Shown here piece by piece: positions 54,951 through 63,568 of a DNA stretch of 64,000 bases. The stretch spans positions 1-64,000 of the forward strand of contig JAGXHI010000029.1 in NCBI GenBank assembly GCA_024636295.1, read 5' to 3'. Made by a program: the position numbers and the translations under genes. The DNA is from Desulfuromonadales bacterium (GTDB lineage: Bacteria > Desulfobacterota > Desulfuromonadia > Desulfuromonadales > JAGXHI01). Below the pieces are notes generated by a model. The model saw nothing but the letters and a program-made list of their open reading frames with translations. It did no database searches and was not told where the DNA came from. The first letter of the stretch is position 1, and the number at the start of each line of letters is the position of its first letter.

Positions 54951-56393
54951 TTACTGCTTGGAACCGGGCTTTGAGTCCGCGGCTTCCACGGTGAATTCGG
55001 CAAGTCCGGATGGCAGGTCCCGGAATACGATCGTAAAGGGAAGGCTCTGGCCGGGGGCCACATTGAGATTGGAGAGGGATTCGCCGAACTGGTTGTTCAT
55101 TTTTTCCTCGATGGCGGCGAAATCCATGGATGTCAATTCCTTGCGATCAATGGGATTGCCGGCGAATACCGTCTGCTGGAGAAGAGACCGTCCCTCCTTG
55201 TCGTACAAAACTCCCTTTATGGCGATCGCTGAACGTGCTTCGGAAAAATCGTTGATGGACTTTCCTTCAATGATGAACATCTGAGCTGCCTCCCGGTTAT
55301 TTACGAAGAAGCCGGAAAGATCTGCTAGCCGGACCTGGCCCGTTGCGGCCGTCGGTGCGGATGAGCCGATGATCTGATCAATGAATTCCGCCAGCCTGGC
55401 AGGTTTGCCCGTCCAGAAGAAGACGCTCGCCAACCCCAGCAGAACCAGGAGAAGAAAAACGAGAAAAAACATCACCCCCGCCATGGGGCTTCTGGGTTTT
55501 CGGGTGAGCGGTGCTGCCGCGCCGAAACTCGCATCCCTGGCGGAGGAGTGCTCCCTGGCAGACGGTTGCCCGCCAGTTTCGTCCCTGGTCTCGTTCATTT
55601 CAAGGGAGACTGCGGGCTCCCTCTTCAGCCCAGATCCATCCTCAGCGACATCCCGGTCGGATTCGCTGTTTCCCAGTTCCATCTCGCTGAAATCGAAGTT
55701 GTCCTCTTCCGGGGGGGCGTCTTCCGGTTCTTCATCGAAACCGAAGCTCTCATTCTCCGGGGAAGCATTCCGGTTCCATGCGAGAATTTCCTCCTCGGAT
55801 GAATCGTCATCTTCCATGCCGAAATCATCGATTTCCGTTCCGTCGGTCTCATCGCCGAAGCTGTACTCCACCGGCCCTGCCGTTTCATCCCCTGCCGTTT
55901 CCTTATCATCCTCAAAAGAGAATGAGGAGTTTACCAGTCCCTCATCGTCTGACTTATAGTCATTTTCGAGATCACCAGCGCCGAAAGACCAATCGCTCTT
56001 ACCCTTGACGCCGGCGGCGGATATCTCACCAAAACTGAAGTCGGGATTTTCCTCCTCTTCCGGTTGGTTTTTCTGAAAATCCGGGGTCCCCTTAGGACGG
56101 CCGTCTCCGAAAATGTCCGAGCCGACGGCCCTCTCGCTTCCTTCGGGAAAAGAAGGTTCTGGAGAAAACGAAACCCGATTCGCAGGCATATCCTGCGCCG
56201 AATCCGACCATCCTTCCTCCGCGACGGGTTCCATGTTGAATGCCCCGAAATCGATTTCTTCGGGCTCAGGGGGAGGAGGAGTGACGATGAAGACATTTTT
56301 GCATTTGGAGCAGCGCACTTTGACGCCCCCAGGTTTGACCTTATCGTCTGCAAGCCTGAAGCGGGTATGGCACTGCGAACATTCAATGATCAT
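54951..56393 (-). CDS. Zinc-ribbon/DUF3426 domain membrane protein
   Basis: 480 residues. An N-terminal MJ0042-type zinc ribbon (CSQCHTRF, then VRCSKCKNVF) is followed by a very acidic, Ser/Glu/Asp-rich disordered region (about 45-300), one TM helix (about 305-330) and a C-terminal periplasmic DUF3426-type domain. The design suggests a cytoplasmic sensor linked to the envelope. Lies 21 bases after hpt on the same strand, so probably co-transcribed with it. Role unknown. Confidence 0.8.
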   Translation of the reverse strand: MIIECSQCHTRFRLADDKVKPGGVKVRCSKCKNVFIVTPPPPEPEEIDFGAFNMEPVAEEGWSDSAQDMPANRVSFSPEPSFPEGSERAVGSDIFGDGRPKGTPDFQKNQPEEEENPDFSFGEISAAGVKGKSDWSFGAGDLENDYKSDDEGLVNSSFSFEDDKETAGDETAGPVEYSFGDETDGTEIDDFGMEDDDSSEEEILAWNRNASPENESFGFDEEPEDAPPEEDNFDFSEMELGNSESDRDVAEDGSGLKREPAVSLEMNETRDETGGQPSAREHSSARDASFGAAAPLTRKPRSPMAGVMFFLVFLLLVLLGLASVFFWTGKPARLAEFIDQIIGSSAPTAATGQVRLADLSGFFVNNREAAQMFIIEGKSINDFSEARSAIAIKGVLYDKEGRSLLQQTVFAGNPIDRKELTSMDFAAIEEKMNNQFGESLSNLNVAPGQSLPFTIVFRDLPSGLAEFTVEAADSKPGSKQ

Positions 56394-56414
56394 GAAGATT
56401 CTCCCCTCAATCTC

Positions 56415-56948
56415 TCAGGCGCCTTCCATGAGGTGAATGTCCGGAAGATTCCTGTAACGTTCATCATGGTCCAGCCCATAGCCGACCACAAAGCCCTCCT
56501 CCAGCGCCATCCCGACGTAATCGGCTTCAATAGAGACTTCCCGGCGGCTCCGTTTGTCGATCAGGGTGCAGATCCGGAGTGTGCGGGGACCACGCTGCAA
56601 CAGTCGATAATAAAGAAATTCCAGGGTATGGCCACTGTCGATAATATCTTCTACGATGATGACGTCCCGATCTTCGATGGACATCTCCAGGTCTTTGCGC
56701 AATTCGACAATGCCTGAAGTGCGCGTGTCGGAGCCATAGCTGGCGAGACGGATGAAATCGACGGCCAGGGGGGTGGAAATGGCGCGGACAAGGTCGGCAA
56801 AAAAAAGAAATGAGCCCTTAAGTACGGATATCAGAAGGATTTCCCGAGACCCATGATCCCGGTCGATTTCTTCCGCCAGGCGATGTACCTGATCGGCGAT
56901 GTATTCTCTGGAGTAAAGAAGCTTCAGTTCGGGTTGATCCATTTTCAT
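56415..56948 (-). CDS. hpt: Hypoxanthine phosphoribosyltransferase
   Basis: 177 residues. Purine salvage: converts hypoxanthine/guanine plus PRPP to IMP/GMP. PRPP loop VIIVEDIIDSGHTL and the flexible-loop region RLASYGSDTRTSG are present. Own promoter TTGACA-18-TATACA is upstream. Confidence 0.95.
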   Translation of the reverse strand: MKMDQPELKLLYSREYIADQVHRLAEEIDRDHGSREILLISVLKGSFLFFADLVRAISTPLAVDFIRLASYGSDTRTSGIVELRKDLEMSIEDRDVIIVEDIIDSGHTLEFLYYRLLQRGPRTLRICTLIDKRSRREVSIEADYVGMALEEGFVVGYGLDHDERYRNLPDIHLMEGA

Positions 56949-56998
56949 TCCGGAGGAGTCTGTTGAAAACGCATTTGTTTTGAAAAAAGGAACACTTG

Positions 56999-57028
56999 TG
57001 TATAACAGGATTAAGACCCGCCTGTCAA
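56999..57028 (-). promoter_or_regulatory. Promoter of hpt
   Basis: Minus strand TTGACA (57023-57028), 18-base spacer, TATACA (56999-57004); a 17-base spacing with TTATAC is also possible. Confidence 0.6.
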
Positions 57029-57133
57029 TGAATTCGGTAAGAGGGGCGGAGGTGTTTTTCCATGTTTTTCATGGTAAGATTCATTTCGCCAGTGAATTTG
57101 TCGCATGAGAGAGTGGGCGAAAGGAGAGATGGC

Positions 57134-57841
57134 ATGAAATATGGAATTACGATTTTCCTCCTGATTTTCTGTGCCGCGAGCGCCTCTGCCGCAGGGCCGC
57201 ACCTGACGGTGGGGCAGAAGGAATTTCGATTCGGCGAAATTTTTGCCGGGGAAAAGGTGGACCATCTCTTCAAGTTGCGGAACAGCGGAGATGCACCCCT
57301 CGTTGTCGAGAGAGTGAAAAGCTCCTGCGGCTGCACGGCAGCGTTCCTTTCTAATCACAGCCTCCTTCCGGGGGAGGAGGCGGAGCTTCAGGCCGTCTTC
57401 GACTCCAGGCGCTTTCAGGGGCCGGTGGTCAAAACCATCTACGTCTACTCGAACGATCCCCTGCAGCGTGTAATCCAGTTGCATCTTCGCGGGACGGTCG
57501 TGCCGGAAATCGAGATTAAACCCGCCCGGGTCGATCTGGGCTCCATCTCCCCGGGCGAATCGGGCGAAGCGACTGTCCTTCTGATCAACCGCGGTCGAAA
57601 CGACATCGTTTTCTCAGCCGTGACAGCGACAGTTCCGCACCTCAAGGGAGAGCTTGCCACGCGGGACCTCGCGCCGGGAGAAAAAACCGAACTCCGCATT
57701 ATCGCACGCCCCGATCAGGATACCGCACGGCTGAGCGGTTACATTCTTCTGGAGACCAGCAGCGAATCGGCGCCAGAATTGCGGATTGCCGTGATCGGCA
57801 CAGTGAACAGTTCCGCCCGCGCCGCAGTGCAGAACCGCTAA
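57134..57841 (+). CDS. DUF1573 family secreted protein
   Basis: 235 residues from ATG 57134 (SD AAAGGAGAG). Sec signal peptide (GITIFLLIFCAASASAA), then Ig-like repeats of the DUF1573/HYDIN-like type: FGEIFAGEKVDHLFKLRNSG followed by VKSSCGCTAAFLS with the CGCT motif. Periplasmic; role unknown. It runs convergent with gshB. Confidence 0.88.
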   Translation: MKYGITIFLLIFCAASASAAGPHLTVGQKEFRFGEIFAGEKVDHLFKLRNSGDAPLVVERVKSSCGCTAAFLSNHSLLPGEEAELQAVFDSRRFQGPVVKTIYVYSNDPLQRVIQLHLRGTVVPEIEIKPARVDLGSISPGESGEATVLLINRGRNDIVFSAVTATVPHLKGELATRDLAPGEKTELRIIARPDQDTARLSGYILLETSSESAPELRIAVIGTVNSSARAAVQNR

Positions 57842-57855
57842 GAAGGAAATTTCCG

Positions 57856-58809
57856 TTACGATTCCCGCCGTTTTCGACGGAATTCCTCCAGATAATCGAC
57901 AATCCGTCGCTCGAGTCGGCGGCCAGTGAGATCGTTTATTTCCCGAAGGCAAGAAGGGCTTGTGATATTCACCTCAAGTACGTAAGTTCCCACAATATCC
58001 ACCCCCGCCAGATGAATCTCCTCTCTCCTCAGCCATGGTCCCAGCCGAGCGCAGATGTCCCGATCCGCCGAAGTCAGCTCGCAGGGGACGCAGACGCCGC
58101 CTGCATTTATGTTGGAGCGAAAATCGCCGGCTGCGGGCACACGCCGGATCCATCCCAGGATCTCTCCGCCCAGCAGCAGCACCCTCTTGTCCCCCTCGAT
58201 GATTTCGGGCAGATACCGCTGCGCCTGGATGAATTGCGTTCCCCCTTCGGTTGCCCGGTGCAGAGTTTCCCGTGCCCCGGCATTCGCGTTTTCGATGAGA
58301 TGAACGCCATGTCCGCTGCAGTCCTCCAGCGGCTTGATCACTGCTTTTCCCCGGTCGACAAACGCAAGCAGCTCCTCCGGACTGCAGCTCACAATCGTCT
58401 CCGGCGCCAGATCAGAAAAGTTAAGGGGGATCAGCTTCTCGCAATGAGCGCGTAACGCACCCGGCGGATTGATCTGTACGACGTGCTTCGGCATCCGGTC
58501 GAGGATGTAAGTGGCGTGAAGGTAGGCAAGATCCAGGGGCGGGTCCTTGCGCATGTGCAGAAAATCGAGTGCGGACAGATCGAGATCCTCCGGGGGCGCC
58601 GGCTCCGGCAGCCCGTGGGAGGTAAAAGAGGACACTCTGTGAGCGCGAATGGCCGGTCCTGTCTTTCCAAGGCGAATTCCGGCAAGAGTTGCGAAAAAGA
58701 CCCGATGGCCGCGGGCCAGGGATTCTTCCATAATGGCCAGCGTGGTGTCGGTAGACGGGTCGAGTGCGGCGGGAGGATCTATGATGAAGAAGGAGCCTGG
58801 ATGCGGCAC
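57856..58809 (-). CDS. gshB: Glutathione synthetase
   Basis: 317 residues from GTG 58809 (GGGAG eight bases upstream), the standard GshB length; the frame extends upstream without support. ATP-grasp fold: FFIIDPPAALDPSTDTTLA at the N-terminus, AVIKPLEDCSGHGVHLI and DIVGTYVLEVNITSPS (Mg/ATP ligands). Joins gamma-Glu-Cys and Gly. gshA is not in the window. Confidence 0.9.
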   Translation of the reverse strand: MPHPGSFFIIDPPAALDPSTDTTLAIMEESLARGHRVFFATLAGIRLGKTGPAIRAHRVSSFTSHGLPEPAPPEDLDLSALDFLHMRKDPPLDLAYLHATYILDRMPKHVVQINPPGALRAHCEKLIPLNFSDLAPETIVSCSPEELLAFVDRGKAVIKPLEDCSGHGVHLIENANAGARETLHRATEGGTQFIQAQRYLPEIIEGDKRVLLLGGEILGWIRRVPAAGDFRSNINAGGVCVPCELTSADRDICARLGPWLRREEIHLAGVDIVGTYVLEVNITSPSCLREINDLTGRRLERRIVDYLEEFRRKRRES

Positions 58810-58935
58810 GGATGTTTCTCCCGAAAAGGTTGAAAGAAAATTTTGGTAGACTATAATTAAATCGATTTTCAGCACTTTTCAATTGAAATGGACCGGATGT
58901 TCCTGTCGGTTGCAAATTTCCAGGGGAGATCTCGA

Positions 58936-60153
58936 TTGCCGCTCATCGAAGATCCAGCCACCATCGACCTGCTCCAGGTCCTTATTTTTTTCCTTTCAGG
59001 CTTTCACTTCTCCGCAGCGGGACTTCTCCTTGGAGGGACCGCCGTTTCTCTGGCCTTGCGGCATTTAGGCGGGACGCCTGCCCGCACGCAATGGGCGGTG
59101 GCCCTTCTGGACAGGATATCTCCGGGCAGAGTTTTTCCCTTCCTGGTGGGGCTCATTGCCGTCCTGGCTTTTGCCGGTTTTCACCTCCTGCAACCAACCC
59201 CCCTGTATGATACCCGCTTCTGGAGCCTTCTGTTCGCCCTTCTTTTTGTCGGCCTGGGTTTGCTCCTCCCGTATCGGGCCCTGGTGAAAAGCCGGGTTCG
59301 GCCCTCCGCCTGGGAAACGGTTCTCGGCCTGGCGGCGATTTTCTGTCTCGGACTGGCTTATTTTCTTCTGTTCAGCACCATCGGTCTGCTGGTGCGGCCG
59401 GAAAAATGGCTCCATCTCTCCCTAGTGCCGGAGCTTCTTTTTTCCTGGCACGGCACGGCGCGATTTCTGGAATTCATCCTCCTCTCCCTCGCTCTTGCGG
59501 GGTCGGTTCTCCTGGGGGGAAGATACAAGGAAATGAATCCACCGCGCCGCGGCGGCGCGACTCTGGCATTTCTCTGCCTGATTCTTCTGCCGATCGTTTC
59601 CCTGTTTCACCTGCACACGCTGCCCGACCTGGCCCTGTCCGTCGACGTATTCCTCGTGTCCGCCCTTGCCATGGCCGCAGCCGGAGGCGTCTGCCTGCTG
59701 TTGATCGCTTTTTTCAAAAGCTCCGTTGGCGGCGCCGGGGGGACGGTCCTTTTCTCCCTTCTGGGGATCCTCCTTCTCTGGCTCGGAGGGGATTTTCTGG
59801 AGCGGGGAAATGCGATGGCCCCGGAGGCGATTGCGATGGGCATTCCGGCTCTCCCAAAAGCAACGGAGGCTGGAGAGCCGGAAAAGTCGCCCGAAAAAGA
59901 GGCCGATCCGGGGGCCGCCGTTTTCGACCGGGTCTGCAAGGCTTGCCACCGCTTCGACCGGAAGGTGGTGGGTCCGCCCCTGAACGACGTCCTTCCGAAG
60001 TACCGGGGAAAGGCCGAAGCGCTGAAATCTTTTATCGCCAATCCCGTAAAGGTTGATCCTGAATATCCCTCCATGCCGGATCTGAATCTTTCGCCGGAGG
60101 AAATTTCGGCCGTCGTCGATTACCTCCTGGAAATGAGCGGGGAGGGACGTTGA
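58936..60153 (+). CDS. Polytopic membrane protein with C-terminal cytochrome c domain
   Basis: 405 residues from TTG 58936 (GGAG seven bases upstream). About eight TM helices in residues 10-290 precede a soluble monohaem domain with the haem site CKACH and axial-Met region YPSMPDLNLSPEEIS. First gene of the quinol-oxidoreductase cluster; probably accepts electrons from it or handles quinone. The TM part resembles no family I can name. Confidence 0.85.
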   Translation: MPLIEDPATIDLLQVLIFFLSGFHFSAAGLLLGGTAVSLALRHLGGTPARTQWAVALLDRISPGRVFPFLVGLIAVLAFAGFHLLQPTPLYDTRFWSLLFALLFVGLGLLLPYRALVKSRVRPSAWETVLGLAAIFCLGLAYFLLFSTIGLLVRPEKWLHLSLVPELLFSWHGTARFLEFILLSLALAGSVLLGGRYKEMNPPRRGGATLAFLCLILLPIVSLFHLHTLPDLALSVDVFLVSALAMAAAGGVCLLLIAFFKSSVGGAGGTVLFSLLGILLLWLGGDFLERGNAMAPEAIAMGIPALPKATEAGEPEKSPEKEADPGAAVFDRVCKACHRFDRKVVGPPLNDVLPKYRGKAEALKSFIANPVKVDPEYPSMPDLNLSPEEISAVVDYLLEMSGEGR

Positions 60154-60157
60154 GGTC

Positions 60158-60691
60158 ATGGACGAGCGTACCGGAAAAATATTGAAATGCGCGGCCTGCA
60201 TTCTGACGGCGCTCTATTTTGGCGCCGCTGTCCTGGCGGTGGCGGGCATGGCCGTGCTGCGGTCGGATCGCCTCCAGGCGCCGGAGCAGCCCATCGACTT
60301 TCCCCATACCGTTCATGTCGGGCAGTTAGGCCTTGCCTGCACCTATTGCCACATCCACGTGGAGGACTCTCCCGAGGCGGGCGTTCCCCCTCTGGAGATC
60401 TGCATGGGATGCCACCGGAGCGTGGCCGTGGACAGACCGGAGGTCAGGAAACTGATTCGTTCCTACGAGCAGAAGAAGCCGGTCGAATGGATTAAGGTAC
60501 ACGACCTGCCCGACTTCATCTACTTCTCCCACAAGCGCCACGTCAGGGCTGAAGTGGACTGTTCCGCCTGCCACGGGGATGTGGCAAAAATGGATCGGAT
60601 CAAACGTGTCCGTCCCCTGCGGATGGGGTGGTGTATCGGATGCCATCGGGCTCTTGGCGCATCAACGGACTGCGCCACCTGTCACCTGTGA
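60158..60691 (+). CDS. actA: Pentahaem cytochrome c, ActA-like
   Basis: 177 residues with one N-terminal TM helix (about 13-34) and five CxxCH haem-binding sites: CTYCH, CMGCH, CSACH, CIGCH, CATCH, close to the ActA subunit of alternative complex III. Extra His residues (VHVGQ, HKRHV) can serve as axial ligands. Starts five bases after the previous gene. Electron acceptor from ActB. Confidence 0.88.
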   Translation: MDERTGKILKCAACILTALYFGAAVLAVAGMAVLRSDRLQAPEQPIDFPHTVHVGQLGLACTYCHIHVEDSPEAGVPPLEICMGCHRSVAVDRPEVRKLIRSYEQKKPVEWIKVHDLPDFIYFSHKRHVRAEVDCSACHGDVAKMDRIKRVRPLRMGWCIGCHRALGASTDCATCHL

Positions 60692-60770
60692 AGAATGGAA
60701 TGGGCCAGGTTGGAGTCCGAATCGCTCGTAGAGATTGACGCTTCTGCCTGTTGCCTGACACCTGCACCCG

Positions 60771-60812
60771 GTAACCGACAACCGATAACTGATAACTGAT
60801 AACTGAATACTC
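60771..60812. repeat. Heptad repeat array before actB
   Basis: Six units: GTAACCG, ACAACCG, ATAACTG, ATAACTG, ATAACTG, AATACTC. It fills the 133-base gap in an otherwise tight gene run and ends 11 bases before the actB start. Confidence 0.85.
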
Positions 60813-60823
60813 ACTGGCCAATT

Positions 60824-63568
60824 ATGGATCGAAGGAAATTTCTACAGACCGCGGGAATCGTTTCCGGCACCGTTTTCATGGGCTCCTGCGGTTCGGAGCG
60901 CGACCAGAACAAGCTGATTTCGTACCTGGTCCCCCCGGAAGACGGCGTCACGCCCGGGAAAGCTCTCTGGTACGCCACCACCTGTACCGAATGTACAGCG
61001 GGGTGCGGCGCGATGGTGCGGGTGAGGGAAGGGCGGCCGGTGAAGATCGAGGGGATCCCGGAGCACCCGGTCAGCCGTGGAGGCCTTTGCATGCGGGGCC
61101 AGTCCTCCCTCTGGCGCCTCTATCATCCCGAGCGGATAAAAACCCCGCTTCTCCGGCAGGAGGGCGGGTTCCTGGAAATCTCCTGGGAGGAGGCTCTGGG
61201 GCGCATCCGCGAAAACCTTGACGTCGCGCGGAGTGAAGGACGGCGCAGCGTCTATCTCGCGGGACGGACCACCGGGTCCCTCTCGGAGATGATCGACCTC
61301 TTCGGCGAAACTGCCGGGGTGGAGCGCCTTCCGGAGTTCGAGTATTTCTCCCATGCGGCCCTCCGCCGGAGCTACGGCGCTCTTTTCGGACGGGAGGAAA
61401 TTCCTCATTTCCCCATCGACGAGGCGGACGTTCTGTTGACGGTCGGAGCGGACCTCCTGGAGACGTTCCTTTCTCCCGTGGATTTCGCCGCCCGGTATTC
61501 CGAAGCCGTTTCCCGGGAGAATTTCCGCTGGTTTCATGCCGAGCCCCACATGTCCCTGACCGGCGCCAATGCCCACCGCCGGCTGATTCTGAAACCCGGC
61601 GGTGAAGCGGCCCTCCTGGCCCACCTGCTGCGGACAAGCGCCTCCGGCGGACGGAAGCCGCCCCGGGCGGTTCTGGATTCGCTGCCGGAACTTTCTCCAC
61701 AAGATGCGGCGGATGCAACCGGGCTCGGGGAGAAATCCCTTCGAGAGCTGACGGAGGCCTGGGCCGGAGCGAAACGCCCGATGGTGATCGCCGGGGGCGT
61801 CTCCGTCGGGCAACGCGGCGGAGAAGCCGTATCCCTTCTGGCGGGACTTCTCCAGGGGATGCACGGATGGGCGGATTTCAGCCGGGCGGAAAATTACGGA
61901 AACGTGGGAAATGCAAATGACCTGGCCAAACTCTCCGATCGACTCGCCACAGGAGGAATCGGGGTGATCTTCATCTCCCGGACCAATCCCGTCTACCACG
62001 CGCCCGATGACCTGCATCTCTCCGCGCGCCTCCGGCAGCCGGACCTCGCCGTCGGATTCGCGGATCTGCCGGACGAAACCACCCGGGAGCTCGACCTGAT
62101 CCTTCCCGTATCCCATACGTACGAGTCCTGGGGGGACACGGAGCCGAGACGGGGCATCCGCACCCTCATCCGGCCTGCGGTCCAGCCCCTGTATGACACT
62201 CGGAGCGAGGGGGGAATTCTTCTTGAGCTCGCGGGAAAAGGGGAGAGCTACCGGGACTGGCTTTTCTCCCGTTGGAGCGGCCGCTTCGGAGAAAAGGCCC
62301 TCGGGGAATTTGCCTCCCGGGGTTACCTGGTGGAGGAGGCTCCCGGGGAAAAGGCGCAGTTCGATCCCGCCGATGCGATCGACGTCCTGAAGCGGATCGA
62401 TTTCGCTCAAACAGCCGGACCCGGCCTCTGGATCACCCCGTCGATCCGCGCCTTCGATGGGCGCAGCCGCCCCCTGAAGCTCCTCTCGGAGGTCCCCGAT
62501 CCCCTCACCACGATTTCCTACGGCCGCTGGGTGTCGGTGCCGGAAGCCGATGCGAAACGGCTGAAGATCAGGGACGGGGAGGAGGTGCGCCTCTCCTCCG
62601 GGGACTGGAGCGTCGAGCTTCCCGCCCGGATTCAGCCGGGCCTCCTGAAAGGGCGATTCACCGTCCACAGGGAACACCTGCACCGAGCGCCCTTCGGCAT
62701 CGATCCCGACACGGGGGAATTCATCGTGCGCCTGGACGGACCGCGAGTCGAAAAAACCGGAGTGAAAAGGCCCCTTGCCGTCCTGGCGGGATCGACCTCC
62801 CGGCAGGGGAGGGGAATCATCCCGGACCCGGTGCATCGGGAGGCGAAGAAGGAAGAGGTCCATGCCCGGCTCTATCCGGAGCACGAACATCCCGAATACC
62901 GCTGGGCCATGGCCGTGGATCTTCGGCGGTGCATCGGCTGCGGGGCCTGCGCAGCGGCCTGCTACGTCGAGAACAACGTCCCGGTGACCGGGCAGAAGGA
63001 CCACCTCAAGGGAAGGGAGATGTCCTGGCTGCGCATCGAACCGTATTACAGGGACGACGGCGCGGTGGAGTTCGTTCCCATGCTCTGCCAGCACTGCCAT
63101 TTCGCGCCCTGCGAGCCCGTCTGCCCCGTCTATGCCGCCTATCACAATCCCCAGGGGCTGAATGTCCAGGTCTACAATCGCTGCGTCGGCACCCGGTACT
63201 GCTCGAATAACTGCCCCTACAAGGTCCGGCGCTTCAACTGGTGGCCGCACAAGGCGGAGGAGCCCCTCCGGCGCATGCACAATCCGGATGTTCCCGTCCG
63301 GGCCAGGGGAGTGATGGAGAAGTGCACCTTCTGCATCCAGCGCATCCGGGCGGCGGGGGACGCGGCGAAGGATGAGGGACGGAAGATCCGGGACGGCGAG
63401 GTGATGCCGGCCTGCGCCCAGAGCTGTCCCACCAGCGCCATCGTCTTCGGGAACCTGAAGGACCTCGAGGCAAAGGTGACCCGGCTTTCGAAAGCGGACA
63501 GGGCCTACCGCATCTTCGATGTCCTTGGAACCGAGTCGTCGGTCTATTACCTGAAGGGACAGGAATGA
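60824..63568 (+). CDS. actB: ActB-like iron-sulfur subunit (molybdopterin-oxidoreductase-like plus ferredoxin domains)
   Basis: 914 residues fusing both ActB parts. The N-terminus has a Tat motif DRRKFLQ and a possible lipobox MGSC. Part 1 (about 45-690) resembles molybdopterin oxidoreductases and keeps the CTECTAGCG...C cluster site. Part 2 (from about 705) is an iron-sulfur domain with CIGCGACAAAC, CQHCHFAPCEPVC, CVGTRYCSNNC and CTFC. Passes electrons from the membrane quinol site to ActA. Overlaps actC by four bases. Confidence 0.92.
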   Translation: MDRRKFLQTAGIVSGTVFMGSCGSERDQNKLISYLVPPEDGVTPGKALWYATTCTECTAGCGAMVRVREGRPVKIEGIPEHPVSRGGLCMRGQSSLWRLYHPERIKTPLLRQEGGFLEISWEEALGRIRENLDVARSEGRRSVYLAGRTTGSLSEMIDLFGETAGVERLPEFEYFSHAALRRSYGALFGREEIPHFPIDEADVLLTVGADLLETFLSPVDFAARYSEAVSRENFRWFHAEPHMSLTGANAHRRLILKPGGEAALLAHLLRTSASGGRKPPRAVLDSLPELSPQDAADATGLGEKSLRELTEAWAGAKRPMVIAGGVSVGQRGGEAVSLLAGLLQGMHGWADFSRAENYGNVGNANDLAKLSDRLATGGIGVIFISRTNPVYHAPDDLHLSARLRQPDLAVGFADLPDETTRELDLILPVSHTYESWGDTEPRRGIRTLIRPAVQPLYDTRSEGGILLELAGKGESYRDWLFSRWSGRFGEKALGEFASRGYLVEEAPGEKAQFDPADAIDVLKRIDFAQTAGPGLWITPSIRAFDGRSRPLKLLSEVPDPLTTISYGRWVSVPEADAKRLKIRDGEEVRLSSGDWSVELPARIQPGLLKGRFTVHREHLHRAPFGIDPDTGEFIVRLDGPRVEKTGVKRPLAVLAGSTSRQGRGIIPDPVHREAKKEEVHARLYPEHEHPEYRWAMAVDLRRCIGCGACAAACYVENNVPVTGQKDHLKGREMSWLRIEPYYRDDGAVEFVPMLCQHCHFAPCEPVCPVYAAYHNPQGLNVQVYNRCVGTRYCSNNCPYKVRRFNWWPHKAEEPLRRMHNPDVPVRARGVMEKCTFCIQRIRAAGDAAKDEGRKIRDGEVMPACAQSCPTSAIVFGNLKDLEAKVTRLSKADRAYRIFDVLGTESSVYYLKGQE

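Noticed and set aside
60842..63280. 812-codon open frame antisense to actB
   Set aside because: High-GC coding strand leaves the reverse frame free of stops; no motifs, and actB is certain.
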